Source: Thiopontia sp964344785
Lineage (GTDB): Bacteria; Pseudomonadota; Gammaproteobacteria; GCF-002020875
Reading direction: 5' to 3'
Assembly (NCBI GenBank): GCA_964344785.1
Contig: CAYFOR010000117.1
Coordinates: forward strand, 1-8,873
DNA length: 8,873 bases
Below are positions 1 to 6,437 of the stretch, in pieces (positions within the stretch are counted from its first letter, which is position 1; each line of letters begins with the position of its first letter). The notes under the pieces are model-generated. The model was not told the DNA's origin, did not search any database, and saw nothing but the letters and a program-made list of their open reading frames with translations. A program made the position numbers and the translations under genes.

Positions 1-57
1 CTCCGCTTAAGTGAACAGCACATTACGCCTTGTGGTGAGGGTTTGTCAGCAGCCTGA
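1..57 (+). other. End of an unidentified upstream transcription unit
   Basis: This short piece lies before the terminator at 57-83, so it is most likely the 3' end of a gene or transcript that begins outside the window. One frame is open from base 1 to a TGA at 55-57, giving an 18-residue tail ending in GEGLSAA. The other two forward frames close early, at TAA 8-10 and TGA 12-14. If the first frame is the real one, the stop codon directly abuts the terminator stem. Eighteen residues are too few to name a protein, and I do not recognise a tRNA or rRNA end here. Confidence 0.3.
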
Positions 58-83
58 GGCTGTACCTGAGTACAGCCTTTTTT
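57..83 (+). terminator. Rho-independent terminator of the upstream unit
   Basis: A perfect 8-base-pair stem, GGCTGTAC (58-65) with GTACAGCC (70-77), closes a CTGA tetraloop, and A57-T78 can add a ninth pair. It is followed at once by six T residues (78-83). This is a textbook intrinsic terminator for transcription moving rightwards into the window. It separates the off-window upstream gene from dsbA, which therefore needs its own promoter. GGCTG at 58-62 can also pair with CAGCC at 50-54, so a smaller alternative hairpin is possible. Confidence 0.88.
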
Positions 84-110
84 GTGCTTTGTTCAGGAAC
101 CCGATATGAT
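82..110 (+). promoter_or_regulatory. Candidate sigma70 promoter for dsbA-birA-coaX
   Basis: A TTGTGC box (82-87, three of six consensus bases) and a TATGAT box (105-110, five of six) are separated by an optimal 17 bases. They lie just after the upstream terminator and before dsbA, where a promoter is needed. Transcription would begin near 117, leaving a leader of about 40 bases and excluding the in-frame ATG at 110 as a start codon. The -35 box is weak, so this is a prediction from spacing and position. Confidence 0.35.
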
Positions 111-144
111 TGCGGCGGTCATACCGTTTGTTCGTTATTAATAC

Positions 145-150
145 AGGGAG
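145..150 (+). promoter_or_regulatory. Ribosome binding site that fixes the dsbA start
   Basis: AGGGAG lies 7 bases before the ATG at 158. The longer in-frame ATG at 110 has no comparable site, and starting there would bury the signal peptide behind 16 extra residues. This site decides in favour of 158. Confidence 0.8.
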
Positions 151-157
151 TAGTCGA

Positions 158-799
158 ATGAGAAACGCTTGGATAGCCTTGTTGGCCGTGGTGGTTAGTG
201 TGGCCACTACCGCAGTAGTGGCTGGGGAGTATATGGAAGGAGTGGAGTACACCCGAATCGGCAAACCACTACGCACAGTAGAACAGCCTGGAAAGATCGA
301 AGTACGTGAATATTTCTGGTATGGCTGCCCTCACTGTTTCCGCCTTGAACCATATATGGAGCACTGGCTCAAGTCTGATCCCAAGAATGTAAACTTCCAG
401 ATGCAGCCAGCCATACTGGGGGAGAGCTGGACACCGGCTGCGCAGGCCTTCTATACCGCTGCTTTACTTGGTGTGCTCGACCAGATTCATCCAGCCCTGT
501 TTAATGCGATTCATCTGGGTGGAGACCGAAACTTGGTCAAAGACGAGCTTGCACTGGAGCAGCTATTCGAACAGAACGGGGTTACCAGTGAGCAGTTTCG
601 CAAGGTATGGAACTCATTCGGTGCCCAATCACGGGTAAAACAAGCCATACGAATGACAAGACAGGCCGGTATTCAGGGAGTTCCAGCCGTGGTTGTCAAT
701 GGAAAATATATTACTGACCCAGGCTCTGCCGGAAGTTACGAAGAGATGTTCAAGGTCATTGAGTTTCTGGTAGCCAAGGAATCTGCCGCAGCTCAGTGA
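158..799 (+). CDS. dsbA: Periplasmic thiol:disulfide interchange protein DsbA
   Basis: DsbA donates its disulfide to reduced cysteines of secreted proteins in the periplasm and is reoxidised by the membrane protein DsbB, which is not in this window. The product has 213 residues, close to the 208 of the E. coli precursor. Residues 1-22 look like a Sec signal peptide: a short basic start (MRN), a hydrophobic run rich in Ala and Val, and a likely cleavage after VVA. The redox site is C57-P58-H59-C60, the typical DsbA CPHC motif, in the context FWYGCPHCF. The cis-proline loop follows as GVPAVVVNG, with P176. An alpha-helical insertion lies between the two thioredoxin halves. The start at 158 is chosen over the in-frame ATG at 110 because it has the AGGGAG site and gives a proper signal peptide. 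The stop overlaps the birA start, which suggests translational coupling. Confidence 0.95.
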   Translation: MRNAWIALLAVVVSVATTAVVAGEYMEGVEYTRIGKPLRTVEQPGKIEVREYFWYGCPHCFRLEPYMEHWLKSDPKNVNFQMQPAILGESWTPAAQAFYTAALLGVLDQIHPALFNAIHLGGDRNLVKDELALEQLFEQNGVTSEQFRKVWNSFGAQSRVKQAIRMTRQAGIQGVPAVVVNGKYITDPGSAGSYEEMFKVIEFLVAKESAAAQ

Positions 800-1785
800 T
801 CAGTGCCGTTCAACAGCAGCTCCTACGGCTGCTTGCCAGCGGCGATATCCAAAGCGGAACGGAACTGGGCACAGCACTTGGAATCAGTCGTGCTGCTGTT
901 TGGAAGCAGATTCAGGCGCTGCAGGCGATCGGTATAGATATCCAGTCTGAACAGCGATCAGGATACTGCCTGCCCCTCTCCGTCGAGCTTCTCGATACCG
1001 AGCAGATTCGCTCCAGTCTTGCTCAACAAATTTCAGCTCGAATACCCAGACTCGAACAGACCTGGAGTTGTGATTCGACCAACAGTGAGCTGATCAAACG
1101 GTTACACCAGAAAGATGCAGCACCTGGTACACTGCTGCTCACAGAGCATCAGTCCGGTGGGCGAGGCCGTAGAGGTAGGCAATGGATCTCTCCTTTTGGT
1201 GGCGGTCTCTACCTCTCTCTGCTCTGGGGCTTCCGTGGTGGCATCCTGTCGTTGAGTGGACTCAGTCTGGTGATCGGCATTGCATTGGCCAAATCGATTC
1301 AACAGCTTGGTATAGATCAGGTCAAAATCAAATGGCCCAATGACATCTATATTAATAAGCGCAAGCTGGGCGGTATATTGATCGAGCTGGAGGGAGAGAG
1401 CGAGGGCCCGACCCAGGTTGTGGTTGGCATTGGAATCAACCTCGCTATCCCTGCTGATACCGGAGTCAGAATAGATCAGCCCTGGTGTGCATTATCTGAA
1501 TACCTTGACCCGCCACTGAACCGAAACGATATCATTCCACAGCTGATAAACCAGCTGGTTCCAACACTCGACCGCTTTGAACAGGATGGACTCGCAGCAT
1601 TCCTGTCTGAATGGAAACAGTTCGATATCAGCTACAACCGTTCCATCGAAATCCACCAGGATCAGCATGTCATAAGCGGAATCGCACGTGGCATCGACCA
1701 GAGTGGCGCACTACTGCTGGAACAAAACGGCACGATTTCACCACACCACAGTGGTGATCTCTCCCTCCGCATACAACAGCACTAA
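796..1785 (+). CDS. birA: Bifunctional biotin-protein ligase and biotin repressor BirA
   Basis: BirA makes biotinyl-AMP from biotin and ATP and transfers biotin to the acceptor lysine of acetyl-CoA carboxylase; members with an N-terminal DNA-binding domain also repress biotin genes. At 329 residues it matches the 321 of E. coli. Residues 5-60 form the winged helix-turn-helix (SGTELGTALGISRAAVWK, 20-37), so regulation is likely. The catalytic domain shows DSTN (93-96), the biotinyl-AMP loop GRGRRGRQW (122-130), KWPNDI (179-184) and KLGGILIE (190-197). A small C-terminal domain ends in SGDLSLR (319-325). The start is a GTG at 796 that overlaps the dsbA stop as GTGA; the only purine-rich site (AAGGA, 776-780) is 15 bases away, so reinitiation after dsbA is likely. 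The translation has no internal methionine, so no alternative ATG start exists. No E. coli-type BirA operator was seen in the window. Confidence 0.95.
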   Translation: MISAVQQQLLRLLASGDIQSGTELGTALGISRAAVWKQIQALQAIGIDIQSEQRSGYCLPLSVELLDTEQIRSSLAQQISARIPRLEQTWSCDSTNSELIKRLHQKDAAPGTLLLTEHQSGGRGRRGRQWISPFGGGLYLSLLWGFRGGILSLSGLSLVIGIALAKSIQQLGIDQVKIKWPNDIYINKRKLGGILIELEGESEGPTQVVVGIGINLAIPADTGVRIDQPWCALSEYLDPPLNRNDIIPQLINQLVPTLDRFEQDGLAAFLSEWKQFDISYNRSIEIHQDQHVISGIARGIDQSGALLLEQNGTISPHHSGDLSLRIQQH

Positions 1786-1808
1786 GACGTGTCTACACAT
1801 CCCAAGAT

Positions 1809-2537
1809 ATGTCGATCTTGTTGATGGATGCCGGTAACAGCCGCCTCAAGTGGTGCCTGAGTGATGGCATGACCCTATACCAACACTCGACCATCGATAA
1901 TCGACTCCTGAAGCAGCAGCTACTTTCAGAGTGGAAAGCCATTCCCAGACCACAACGAGTGTTACTGGCCAATAGCGCCGGACCCCAACGAAGCAGAGAG
2001 ATCTCATATTGGGTAGATCAGCACTGGGGCACCTCTGCAGAACAGGCTGTCGCCTCTACCATCTTTGGAAAACTGAAGAATGGTTATCTTCAGCCGCAAC
2101 AGTTGGGAGTGGATCGCTGGCTTGGGATGGTCGCAGCCTGGAACAGACTGGAACGTGCCTTCTGTTTGATTGATATCGGAACGGCAATCACGATCGATTT
2201 CGTCGACAACAGTGGAGCACATCAAGGTGGCGTCATTCTTCCAGGCTTCGGTTTGACAATGAAGGAGCTACTCAGTGAGGCAAGCCATCTTGCCGCATCA
2301 AACATATCAACAGATGACACACTATTGGGCAGATCAACCTCAGAAGGACTCAGGGAGCCAATCAGTGGGGCCATTGATGACATTACTACACTACGCACGA
2401 AAATCATGAGCCGATACGGACCATTTACAACGATTGCTACCGGTGGAGGGATCAACAGCCTTTTACCATTACAACCGGATGTAGAGCATTTTCCCAATCT
2501 GGTATTGGAAGGACTACTGACTGTTTCACATGTCTAA
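1809..2537 (+). CDS. coaX: Type III pantothenate kinase CoaX
   Basis: CoaX phosphorylates pantothenate with ATP, the first committed step of coenzyme A synthesis in the cytoplasm. It belongs to the ASKHA fold, unrelated to the CoaA of E. coli; known type III enzymes need a monovalent cation and are not inhibited by CoA. The 242 residues are a normal length. The phosphate-binding motif DAGNSRLKW is at 7-15, the LGVDRWLGMVAAW segment at 99-111, the second nucleotide motif IDIGTAITID at 121-130, GGVILPG at 140-146, TGGG at 211-214 and NLVLEGL at 230-236. All hallmark residues appear intact. The gene begins 23 bases after birA with no terminator between them, and the ribosome site is weak (AAGA just upstream). 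birA followed by coaX (called baf in Bordetella) is a recurrent pairing in beta- and gammaproteobacteria. Confidence 0.93.
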   Translation: MSILLMDAGNSRLKWCLSDGMTLYQHSTIDNRLLKQQLLSEWKAIPRPQRVLLANSAGPQRSREISYWVDQHWGTSAEQAVASTIFGKLKNGYLQPQQLGVDRWLGMVAAWNRLERAFCLIDIGTAITIDFVDNSGAHQGGVILPGFGLTMKELLSEASHLAASNISTDDTLLGRSTSEGLREPISGAIDDITTLRTKIMSRYGPFTTIATGGGINSLLPLQPDVEHFPNLVLEGLLTVSHV

Positions 2538-2642
2538 ATCCAAAGCCCGTATTCCGAATGCATTCTCAATACATCTATTGAAAACAGCGGCCTCATGCTC
2601 CAAGAAACATCACTGATGACTACAGTGAGAAAAAACCAGTAA
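2538..2642. other. Convergent spacer between coaX and glmU with small inverted repeats
   Basis: Two operons end tail to tail here. The spacer is A+T-rich compared with its flanks and holds no open frame worth calling. It contains three separate small symmetric elements: GAATGCATTC (2556-2565), directly followed by TCAATA-CATC-TATTGA (2566-2581), and TCACTG-N7-CAGTGA (2610-2628). I see no strong GC-rich terminator for the plus-strand operon. Confidence 0.6.
2602..2628 (-). terminator. Possible weak terminator after glmU
   Basis: Read on the minus strand, TCACTG and CAGTGA form a 6-base-pair stem around a 7-base loop (2610-2628), followed by the T-rich run TGTTTCTT (2602-2609). It lies 14 bases past the glmU stop, the expected place for the end of the atp-glmU transcript. 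The stem is short, with only three G-C pairs, and the T run is interrupted, so it may work poorly or only together with Rho. Confidence 0.35.
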
Positions 2643-4007
2643 TTACTTATCTTTTACAGGCCGTTTCCAACCTTTTACGGTAAGTTGTTTCGCTCTACTA
2701 AGCGTAAGCTGGTCTGCAGGTGCAGTTTTGACCAGTGTGGTTCCTGCACCAATGGTGGCCCCTGATTCAATCTCTACCGGCGCCACCAGTTGGCAATCGG
2801 AGCCGACAAATACATCATCACCAATGATCGTACGGTGCTTGTTGGCACCATCATAATTGCAGGTAATGACCCCTGCACCAATATTGACTCTGGCACCCAC
2901 CGTACTGTCGCCAACATAGGTGAGATGGTTGATTTTTGATCCATCAGCGACCTGACTCTTTTTGATTTCGACAAAGTTACCGATGTGGTTATGTCCCGAC
3001 AACTCGGTACCGGGGCGAATTCTTGCAAATGGTCCAATCCGACATGAGGGCCCGACCTGTGCAGAATCGATGACGCTATTCGGCAATACTTCCGTATTTT
3101 CACCAATAACTGCATCTTTGATCACGCAATTGCTGCCAATTCGTACCCCATCTGCAAGCTCGACCTTCCCCTCAAACAGTGTATTGATATCGATGGTCAC
3201 ATCCTGACCACACTTCAAGGTCCCGCGCAGATCAAAGCGACCGGGGTCCATCAGGGTCACACCACCACGCATGAACTGCTCTGCCTGTTGCAGTTGGTAT
3301 CTCCGTTCAAGCTGTGCCAGCTGCATACGGTCATTGACCCCCTGCACCTCCGCTTCATGGGGTGTGGTGACTGCCTGTACATCAATACCATCCTCCACCG
3401 CCATCTCGACGATATCGGTCAGGTAGAACTCACCTTGGGCATTGTTGTTCTCCAGAGCATAGATCCACTGCTGCAATCGTGCGACCGAGAGGGCCATAAT
3501 GCCGGTATTGACCTCTCTGATCTGCAGCTCTTCTTCACTGGCATCTTTCTGTTCCACAATTCGGGAGACACTTCCTGTCTGATCCCGCACAATGCGTCCG
3601 TACCCAGTCGGCTTGTCCAACTCTACGGTTAACAGTGCAAAGCCTTCATTCGCATGCTCCAGCAGCTCGTGTAGCGTTTCTGTATGGATCAGCGGAACAT
3701 CCCCGTAGAGCACCAGTACAATCTTCTCCTGCTGCAATGCAGGCAGTGCCTGTTCGACCGCATGACCAGTTCCAATCTGTTCGGCCTGTAGTACCCAGTT
3801 GACATCGAGCTGCTCCAACTGCTCTATGACCTGTTCACCGCCATGGCCGTAAACCACATGGATAGATGCCGGGTCCAGCGTCTGTGCGGTTTCCACTACA
3901 TGTTGCAGCAGTGGCTTTCCGGCCAGCGGGTGGAGTACCTTGGGTAGCCTGGAACGCATGCGGGTTCCCTGACCCGCTGCAAGGATGATGACGGCTACCT
4001 CATTCAT
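2643..4007 (-). CDS. glmU: Bifunctional glucosamine-1-phosphate acetyltransferase / GlcNAc-1-phosphate uridylyltransferase GlmU
   Basis: GlmU acetylates glucosamine-1-phosphate with acetyl-CoA and then couples the product to UTP, yielding UDP-GlcNAc for peptidoglycan and lipopolysaccharide. It has 454 residues (456 in E. coli). The N-terminal uridylyltransferase domain shows LAAGQGTRMR (9-18) with PKVLHPLAGKP after it, QAEQIGTGHA (74-83), YGDVPL with metal-ligand candidate D103, EVNTGI (165-170), GEFYLTD (192-198) and GVNDR with N225. From about residue 250 the left-handed beta-helix of hexapeptide repeats begins; the acetyltransferase site is HLTYVGD with catalytic H361, plus K349, Y364 and NYDG (384-387). 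The start is 14 bases after the stop of the FKBP-family gene and has no clear ribosome site, so translation probably depends on the gene before it. glmU following atpC is common in gammaproteobacteria; glmS, next in E. coli, is absent here. Confidence 0.97.
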   Translation of the reverse strand: MNEVAVIILAAGQGTRMRSRLPKVLHPLAGKPLLQHVVETAQTLDPASIHVVYGHGGEQVIEQLEQLDVNWVLQAEQIGTGHAVEQALPALQQEKIVLVLYGDVPLIHTETLHELLEHANEGFALLTVELDKPTGYGRIVRDQTGSVSRIVEQKDASEEELQIREVNTGIMALSVARLQQWIYALENNNAQGEFYLTDIVEMAVEDGIDVQAVTTPHEAEVQGVNDRMQLAQLERRYQLQQAEQFMRGGVTLMDPGRFDLRGTLKCGQDVTIDINTLFEGKVELADGVRIGSNCVIKDAVIGENTEVLPNSVIDSAQVGPSCRIGPFARIRPGTELSGHNHIGNFVEIKKSQVADGSKINHLTYVGDSTVGARVNIGAGVITCNYDGANKHRTIIGDDVFVGSDCQLVAPVEIESGATIGAGTTLVKTAPADQLTLSRAKQLTVKGWKRPVKDK

Positions 4008-4021
4008 TATTGAAGGGTTAG

Positions 4022-4516
4022 CTACAGACTGGGATGGTCCATCTCGGGATGGCCCATGCGAATCTCTTCCGCGGTGGCATCACGAATATCGGTGACAGTT
4101 ACCTTAAAGGTGATGGTCATGCCGGCAAACGGATGTTTCTTCATAAACACAATGGAACCATCACTCTCCACCCGCTGTACCATCATGGTTCCGGTCTCAC
4201 CACTCTGCTCATCCTGAAAGTCGGCCTCGGCTCCAACATGGCGATACTCAGGTGGCACCTCATGTTCGGCAAAGACCTTCTCAAAGTCGGGGTCGAGAAA
4301 CTGAAAGCCGTGCTCATCCGGCCCCATGGTTACGCTTGCCTCCTGCCCGATCAGTTTTCCTTTCAATGCTCTTTCGAGCTGCGGGAACATCTGGTTGGGT
4401 ACACCATGCACGTAGGCAACCGGAATATCATTATGTTCAAGTACTTCACCTGACTCATCACAAATGATATGGGTAAACCAGACCGCTTTTTTCCTGGCGA
4501 CTTGTTGCTGACTCAT
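4022..4516 (-). CDS. SlyD-like FKBP-family protein (peptidyl-prolyl isomerase or chaperone)
   Basis: The 164-residue product has the layout of SlyD: a split FKBP domain with an insert-in-flap (IF) chaperone domain. Residues 10-66 form the first FKBP part, including AYVHGVPNQMFPQLERALKG (34-53), comparable to the SlyD segment around LDYLHGHG and GLETALEG. Residues about 67-125 are the IF domain (VPPEYRHVGAEADF at 87-100), and 127-153 complete the FKBP fold (KHPFAGMTITF, then DIRDATAEEI). It has no signal peptide, so it should be cytoplasmic. The His- and Cys-rich metal tail of E. coli SlyD is missing; only HPEMDHPSL remains. Aligning by eye to E. coli SlyD, Tyr13 becomes His16, Asp24 becomes Glu27, and the glycine of the GLE motif becomes Gln46, so isomerase activity is uncertain and a chaperone role is possible. 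The gene lies 15 bases after atpC and 14 before glmU and is surely co-transcribed. A link to ATP synthase assembly is only a guess. Confidence 0.82.
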   Translation of the reverse strand: MSQQQVARKKAVWFTHIICDESGEVLEHNDIPVAYVHGVPNQMFPQLERALKGKLIGQEASVTMGPDEHGFQFLDPDFEKVFAEHEVPPEYRHVGAEADFQDEQSGETGTMMVQRVESDGSIVFMKKHPFAGMTITFKVTVTDIRDATAEEIRMGHPEMDHPSL

Positions 4517-4531
4517 GACAATGCCTGACTC

Positions 4532-4969
4532 TTAAATGCCGCCGGCACTACCGGAGCGCTTGCGCAGACGCTGAATGGTCTGCAGCTGTGCCGCTGCCTC
4601 TATCAGCTCTGCCTGTGCCTTGGCATAGTCGAGTGTTGCATGTTTGCTCTCAATCGCCGCCTCGGCACGCTCCTTGGCGCGCAGTGCCGCCGCCTCATCC
4701 AGATCGGCCGCCCGCACTGCGGTATCGGCCAGCACAGTCACAACATGGGGCTGCACCTCCAACAAGCCACCGGAGATAAAGAAGTCAAGCTCTTCACCGC
4801 TCGTCTGCTTCACTCGTACCTCACCCGGTTTCAGCCGGGTCAACATCGGTGCATGACGTGGCGCAATACCAACCTCGCCCATCTCCGCCGGAGCAAAGAT
4901 CATCTCTGCCACACCAGAGAAGATCGCCTTCTCGGCACTTACGATATCGACATGGACGGTCATTGTCAT
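4532..4969 (-). CDS. atpC: F1Fo ATP synthase epsilon subunit
   Basis: Epsilon is part of the rotating central stalk of F1 and can inhibit ATP hydrolysis through its C-terminal helices. The 145 residues compare with 139 in E. coli. The N-terminal beta-sandwich (about 1-86) has VDIVSAEKAIFSG (7-19), GEVGIAPRHAPMLT (31-44), SGGLLEV (66-72) and VTVLADTA (77-84). The C-terminal two-helix hairpin begins at DLDEAAAL (89-96) and ends with a basic stretch (RLRKRSG) and a short Gly-Ser-Ala tail slightly longer than in E. coli. Two ATG codons (4969 and 4963) are candidates; the first is preferred because AGAGGA lies 8 bases before it. The gene follows atpD by 36 bases. Confidence 0.97.
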   Translation of the reverse strand: MTMTVHVDIVSAEKAIFSGVAEMIFAPAEMGEVGIAPRHAPMLTRLKPGEVRVKQTSGEELDFFISGGLLEVQPHVVTVLADTAVRAADLDEAAALRAKERAEAAIESKHATLDYAKAQAELIEAAAQLQTIQRLRKRSGSAGGI

Positions 4970-4977
4970 GGTGATAT

Positions 4978-4983
4978 TCCTCT
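4978..4983 (-). promoter_or_regulatory. Ribosome binding site choosing the first of two atpC start codons
   Basis: AGAGGA on the minus strand is 8 bases from the ATG at 4969 and 14 from the ATG at 4963. The same hexamer at the same spacing precedes atpD (6388-6393), which supports the upstream start. Confidence 0.7.
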
Positions 4984-5005
4984 ACTAGCCTGCTCTATTG
5001 CCTCG

Positions 5006-6379
5006 TTAGATGGTCTTGGCCTTCTCGACTGCCTCGTCGATTGAACCGACCATGTAGAATGCCTGCTCCGGCAGATGGTCATACTCACCATCGACAATCG
5101 CCTTGAAGCCACTGATGGTATCGGCCAGGGAGACATATTTACCTGGAGTACCGGTAAAGACCTCGGCCACGAAGAATGGCTGGGAAAGGAAGCGCTGAAT
5201 CTTACGTGCACGGTTCACGGTCTGCTTGTCTTCATCAGAGAGCTCGTCCATTCCGAGAATCGCAATGATGTCTTTCAACTCCTTGTAGCGCTGCAGTGTG
5301 GTCTGTACGGTACGGGCCACGTGATAGTGCTCCTCACCGACCACATGCGGGTCCAACTGACGGCTGGTGGAGTCGAGTGGGTCTACCGCAGGGTAGATAC
5401 CGAGCTCTGCCACCTGACGGGAGAGTACGACGGTCGCATCCAGATGGGCGAATGTGGTGGCCGGGGATGGATCGGTCAGGTCATCCGCCGGTACATAGAC
5501 CGCCTGAATCGAGGTGATCGATCCAGTTTTGGTGGAGGTAATTCGCTCTTGCAGTGCCCCCATCTCCTCTGCCAGGGTTGGCTGATAGCCTACCGCAGAA
5601 GGCATACGTCCCAGCAGTGCCGACACCTCGGTTCCTGCCAGGGTGTAGCGATAGATGTTATCGATGAAGAGCAGTACGTCACGACCCTCATCACGAAACG
5701 CCTCGGCCATGGTGAGGCCGGTCAGAGCTACACGCAGACGGTTGCCGGGTGGCTCGTTCATCTGACCATAAACCAGCGATACCTTGTCGAGTACGCCACC
5801 TTCGGTCATCTCGTGGTAGAAGTCGTTACCCTCACGAGTACGCTCACCTACACCGGCAAAGACCGAGAACCCACTATGTTCGATCGCGATATTACGGATC
5901 AACTCCATCATGTTTACGGTCTTGCCCACACCGGCACCACCGAACAGGCCGACCTTACCGCCCTTGGCGAAGGGGCAGACCAGATCGATCACCTTGATAC
6001 CGGTTTCCAGAATCTCGGTTGCGGCGGAGAGTTCTTCAAAGCTTGGAGCCTTGCGGTGAATCGGCATCCGCTGCTCTTCACCGATCTCACCTTTCTCATC
6101 AATCGGGTCACCCAACACGTTCATGATGCGGCCTAGTGTCTTGGTACCCACCGGAACCTGGATCGGTGAACCGGTACCGGTCACGGAAAGCCCGCGTTTC
6201 AGACCATCCGAGCTACCCATGGCAATACAGCGGACAACACCATCGCCAATCTGCTGTTGCACCTCCATTGTCAAGCCAGCCTCGTCCACGGTGAGTGCAT
6301 CGAACACCTTGGGCATCTGATCCCGTGGAAACTCAACGTCTACCACTGCACCGATGATCTGAACAATCGTTCCTGACAT
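5006..6379 (-). CDS. atpD: F1Fo ATP synthase beta subunit (catalytic)
   Basis: Beta carries the three catalytic nucleotide sites of F1 and makes ATP from ADP and phosphate as the gamma shaft turns. The product has 457 residues (460 in E. coli) and is nearly colinear with it. The P-loop GGAGVGKT is at 147-154 (K153, T154). GERTREGND (178-186) provides the general base E179 and R180. The Walker B strand LLFID ends at D240 in the gammaproteobacterial form FIDNIYRYT. ADDLTDP is at 298-304, the adenine-contacting tyrosine in GIYPAVDP is Y329, and the DELSDED segment that contacts gamma and epsilon is at 378-384. No key residue is missing. A strong ribosome site, AGAGGA (6388-6393), lies 8 bases before the ATG, as expected for a subunit needed in three copies. 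The 58 bases between atpG and this gene are A+T-rich and show no other signal. Confidence 0.99.
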   Translation of the reverse strand: MSGTIVQIIGAVVDVEFPRDQMPKVFDALTVDEAGLTMEVQQQIGDGVVRCIAMGSSDGLKRGLSVTGTGSPIQVPVGTKTLGRIMNVLGDPIDEKGEIGEEQRMPIHRKAPSFEELSAATEILETGIKVIDLVCPFAKGGKVGLFGGAGVGKTVNMMELIRNIAIEHSGFSVFAGVGERTREGNDFYHEMTEGGVLDKVSLVYGQMNEPPGNRLRVALTGLTMAEAFRDEGRDVLLFIDNIYRYTLAGTEVSALLGRMPSAVGYQPTLAEEMGALQERITSTKTGSITSIQAVYVPADDLTDPSPATTFAHLDATVVLSRQVAELGIYPAVDPLDSTSRQLDPHVVGEEHYHVARTVQTTLQRYKELKDIIAILGMDELSDEDKQTVNRARKIQRFLSQPFFVAEVFTGTPGKYVSLADTISGFKAIVDGEYDHLPEQAFYMVGSIDEAVEKAKTI

Positions 6380-6437
6380 CTCTCTAATCCTCTTTAATTC
6401 AAATAAATCCTAAATTCGCAACTGTTTCGTGGTCACC

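Noticed and set aside
110..157. Longer dsbA start at ATG 110
   Set aside because: It lacks a ribosome site, would place 16 residues before the signal peptide, and overlaps the candidate -10 box.
46..276. A 76-codon minus-strand frame across the dsbA upstream region
   Set aside because: It runs through the terminator, promoter and signal-peptide region of dsbA and has no recognisable product.
2610..2628. The same small hairpin as a plus-strand terminator for coaX
   Set aside because: On the plus strand it is followed by A residues, not T residues, so it does not fit an intrinsic terminator in that direction.
2538..2642. A tRNA or small RNA gene in the convergent spacer
   Set aside because: No cloverleaf, promoter or strong terminator was visible; the hairpins are short and A+T-rich.
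5075..6136. A 353-codon open frame on the plus strand, antisense to atpD
   Set aside because: It lies wholly within the highly conserved atpD gene, its translation shows no recognisable domain or signal, and long antisense frames are common opposite genes with strong codon bias.
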